Source of the DNA: SAR324 cluster bacterium
GTDB taxonomy: Bacteria > SAR324 > XYD2-FULL-50-16
Assembly (NCBI GenBank): GCA_028280735.1
Contig: JANQLH010000399.1
Span: 1 to 33,528, forward strand
Direction of reading: 5' to 3'
Length of the DNA stretch: 33,528 bases
Shown here one piece after another: positions 32,120 through 33,528 of this stretch. The notes under the pieces are model-generated. The model was not told where the DNA came from and did not search any database. It was given only the letters and a program-made list of their open reading frames with translations. Position numbers and translations under genes: made by a program. Numbering within the stretch: position 1 is the first letter of the stretch; the number at the start of each line of letters is the position of its first letter.

Positions 32120-32929
32120 ATGTCTGTCGTCATCGATCCTTATTCGGGACTGCAAATGGTAGAATTAAGCCACATTTGGGGGCATGGTGCCCCTTCGATG
32201 CCTGGTGATGATGATGTAGTGATGTTTCGCTCTGTGAAGCACGCCCAACACGGAGTGATGGCACAACGATTAAAGATGGTCATGCACACGGGTACTCACA
32301 TGAATACTCCTCTGCACCTTATCCAAAAAGGAGCGGGAGCGGCGAACATTCCCTTGGATCATTTTTTTGGAAACGGTGTCATCTTGCATATTCCGAAGAA
32401 AAGATGGGATCTGGTTACGGCAAAGGATCTGGCTACCGCAAAGCCGGATCTAAAAAAGGGTGATATTGTGGTGATCGTAACCGACTGGCACCATAAGTAT
32501 TCGGATAGCCTGGAATATTTTGGGGAATCCCCCGGTCTATCCCGAAAGGCGGCGGAATGGCTGGTTAAACAGGAATGCAAATTGGTTGCTGTGGACACCC
32601 CCCAGGTGGATCACCCACTGGCTACTTCGTTGGGTCCTCATCGTGGCGGACCTCTAATGAGCCGGTTAACGGCAAAATACCAGCAAGAAACCGGACTGGA
32701 TCCAAAGCATGAGCATCCGGATTGGAACATAGCCCACAAGACAATCCTGACTGCGGGTATCCCCACCATTGAACAGGTAGGCGGTGATGTAGGGCGATTG
32801 TTAGGTAAACGAGCGACCTTTGTTGCAACACCCTGGAATTGGAAACAGGGTGATGCCTGCCAGGTTCGTTTTGTGGCTATGACAGATCCTTCCGGCAATT
32901 ATCGATTGGAACCGGGACATTCCGAATAA
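32120..32929 (+). CDS. Cyclase/formamidase-family metal hydrolase, first copy
   Basis: 269-residue member of the cyclase family (Pfam Cyclase), which includes kynurenine formamidase, isatin hydrolase and related amide or lactone hydrolases. The metal motif HxGTHxDxPxH appears as H56-T-G-T-H60-M-N62-T-P-L-H66; the usual metal ligand Asp is Asn at position 62. The later pieces VAVDTPQVDHP and AHKTILTAGIPTIEQVGGDV, with the typical His and Glu, are present. GGAG at 32111-32114 with 5-base spacing supports ATG 32120. A paralogous gene follows 21 bases later, so the two are co-transcribed and perhaps form a mixed assembly. It is divergent from the acyl-CoA synthetase operon, which is the only hint to its pathway. 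Confidence 0.88.
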   Translation: MSVVIDPYSGLQMVELSHIWGHGAPSMPGDDDVVMFRSVKHAQHGVMAQRLKMVMHTGTHMNTPLHLIQKGAGAANIPLDHFFGNGVILHIPKKRWDLVTAKDLATAKPDLKKGDIVVIVTDWHHKYSDSLEYFGESPGLSRKAAEWLVKQECKLVAVDTPQVDHPLATSLGPHRGGPLMSRLTAKYQQETGLDPKHEHPDWNIAHKTILTAGIPTIEQVGGDVGRLLGKRATFVATPWNWKQGDACQVRFVAMTDPSGNYRLEPGHSE

Positions 32930-32950
32930 CAAAACCCTTAGGTACTTGAT

Positions 32951-33528
32951 ATGACGTTGCAAATTTATAATCTCAGTCAACCATGGGGACATCATATGCC
33001 GGAGTGGCCATCAACACCGGGTATCAATGTCCATGTTAAAAAGTTTCATGCTAAGGACGGTTATTACAAAAGTGAATTTGAAGGCATCATGCACCGTGGA
33101 ACCCACATGGACGCTCCCTTACATGTAACAGAAAACACTCCGGATTTACTCGGTTATCCCTTGTGGCGGTTTTTCGGTACCGGTGTAGCGGTCTCTATTC
33201 CAAAAGGAAAATGGGAGGTCATCACTCCCGAAGACCTGGAGAATGCCAGGCCAAAAATCCGTGAGGGTGATATCGTAATGATCAATACCGGTATGCATAC
33301 CAAGATGGCTGACACCGATGAATATTATGCTTATTCTCCCGGTATGTATAAGGAAGGAGCCCAGTGGCTGGTGGATAAAAAGATAAAGTTGGTCGGATAC
33401 GATGTTCAGGCCAATGATCATCCCATGGCAACCAAGCTGGTGGACCATGGCCTGGGACCGACCCATCCGCATTTAATCGAGGAATATAAAGCGTATACCG
33501 GCCGTGATCCCAAAGAAGACTTTCCGGA
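32951..33528 (+). CDS. Cyclase/formamidase-family hydrolase, second copy (partial at window end)
   Basis: Reading frame from ATG 32951 runs to the window end without stop, 192 codons seen, so about two thirds of the gene. It starts with MTLQIYNLSQPWGHHMPEWP and carries the intact metal motif HRGTHMDAPLH (residues 48-58), with the Asp that is missing from the first copy. Further shared features: VINTGMHTKM-like strand IVMINTGMHT, GAQWLVDKKIKLVGYD (compare EWLVKQECKLVAVD) and VDHGLGPTHPHL. It is a paralogue of the preceding gene. AGGT about 8-9 bases upstream is a modest ribosome site. Confidence 0.88.
   Translation, partial: MTLQIYNLSQPWGHHMPEWPSTPGINVHVKKFHAKDGYYKSEFEGIMHRGTHMDAPLHVTENTPDLLGYPLWRFFGTGVAVSIPKGKWEVITPEDLENARPKIREGDIVMINTGMHTKMADTDEYYAYSPGMYKEGAQWLVDKKIKLVGYDVQANDHPMATKLVDHGLGPTHPHLIEEYKAYTGRDPKEDFP

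Noticed and set aside
32005-32208. Plus-strand reading frame with a KIKIKIKI stretch
   Set aside because: It is produced by translating the GATTAA microsatellite and runs out of frame into the cyclase gene.
1-33528. tRNA, rRNA, tmRNA, CRISPR, phage or transposase genes
   Set aside because: No recognisable tRNA clover-leaf sequence, rRNA segment, repeat-spacer array or transposase/integrase frame was seen; short RNA genes cannot be fully excluded by eye.

Overview
This is a stretch of chromosome from a Gram-negative bacterium, GC in the mid-40s by eye. It is dense with ordinary protein-coding genes; I see no rRNA, tRNA, CRISPR array, prophage or transposase. An NtrY/NtrX pair, UbiE/MenG, RNase III next to a pseudouridine synthase, signal-peptide proteins and a two-subunit ADP-forming acyl-CoA synthetase together suggest a Desulfobacterota/'Deltaproteobacteria'- or SAR324-like organism. 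That placement is inference and is not proven by any single gene.

Layout. 1-312: non-coding, a chain of hairpins. 313-2464 (-): small unknown gene plus mnmG. 2702-6032 (+): a soluble PAS-GAF histidine kinase, an overlapping single-domain response regulator, and glgC, apparently one transcription unit. 6033-6500: non-coding with a terminator-like hairpin and GTTATC-type repeats. 6501-10227 (+): ntrY-ntrX; the NtrX-like regulator has a changed GAFTGA loop. 10546-12303 (+): cytoplasmic TPR protein. 12300-15097 (-): rnc, rluB-like, a secreted unknown and ubiE/menG, tightly packed. 15467-17296 (+): recQ. 17352-20431 (-): a TM2-domain protein and a large exported TPR protein. 20767-21702 (+): cupin and HD-hydrolase behind a good sigma70 promoter. 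21680-23392 (-): phosphate transporter Pit and its DUF47/PhoU-like partner. 23536-26763 (-): birA followed by bioY-bioM-bioN, with a perfect BirA-type operator in front of birA. 26917-31539 (-): thiolase, then an operon of acyl-CoA synthetase beta and alpha subunits and enoyl-CoA hydratase. 32120-33528 (+): two tandem cyclase/formamidase-family hydrolases, the second cut by the window end, preceded by a hexanucleotide repeat.

How the parts work together. Biotin uptake (BioMNY) and attachment (BirA) form one self-contained module that is probably feedback-regulated by BirA. The thiolase, hydratase and ADP-forming synthetase are the beta-oxidation-type and energy-conserving steps of an organic-acid catabolism. 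The divergent cyclase-family hydrolases could feed it, but their substrate is unknown. The rest is housekeeping (tRNA and rRNA modification, quinone synthesis, DNA repair, phosphate uptake) and signalling. I did not find a clear new multi-gene defence or mobile system. The more unusual points are the cyclase pair with its metal-ligand change and upstream microsatellite, the NtrX loop change, the thiolase insertion and several unexplained palindromes.
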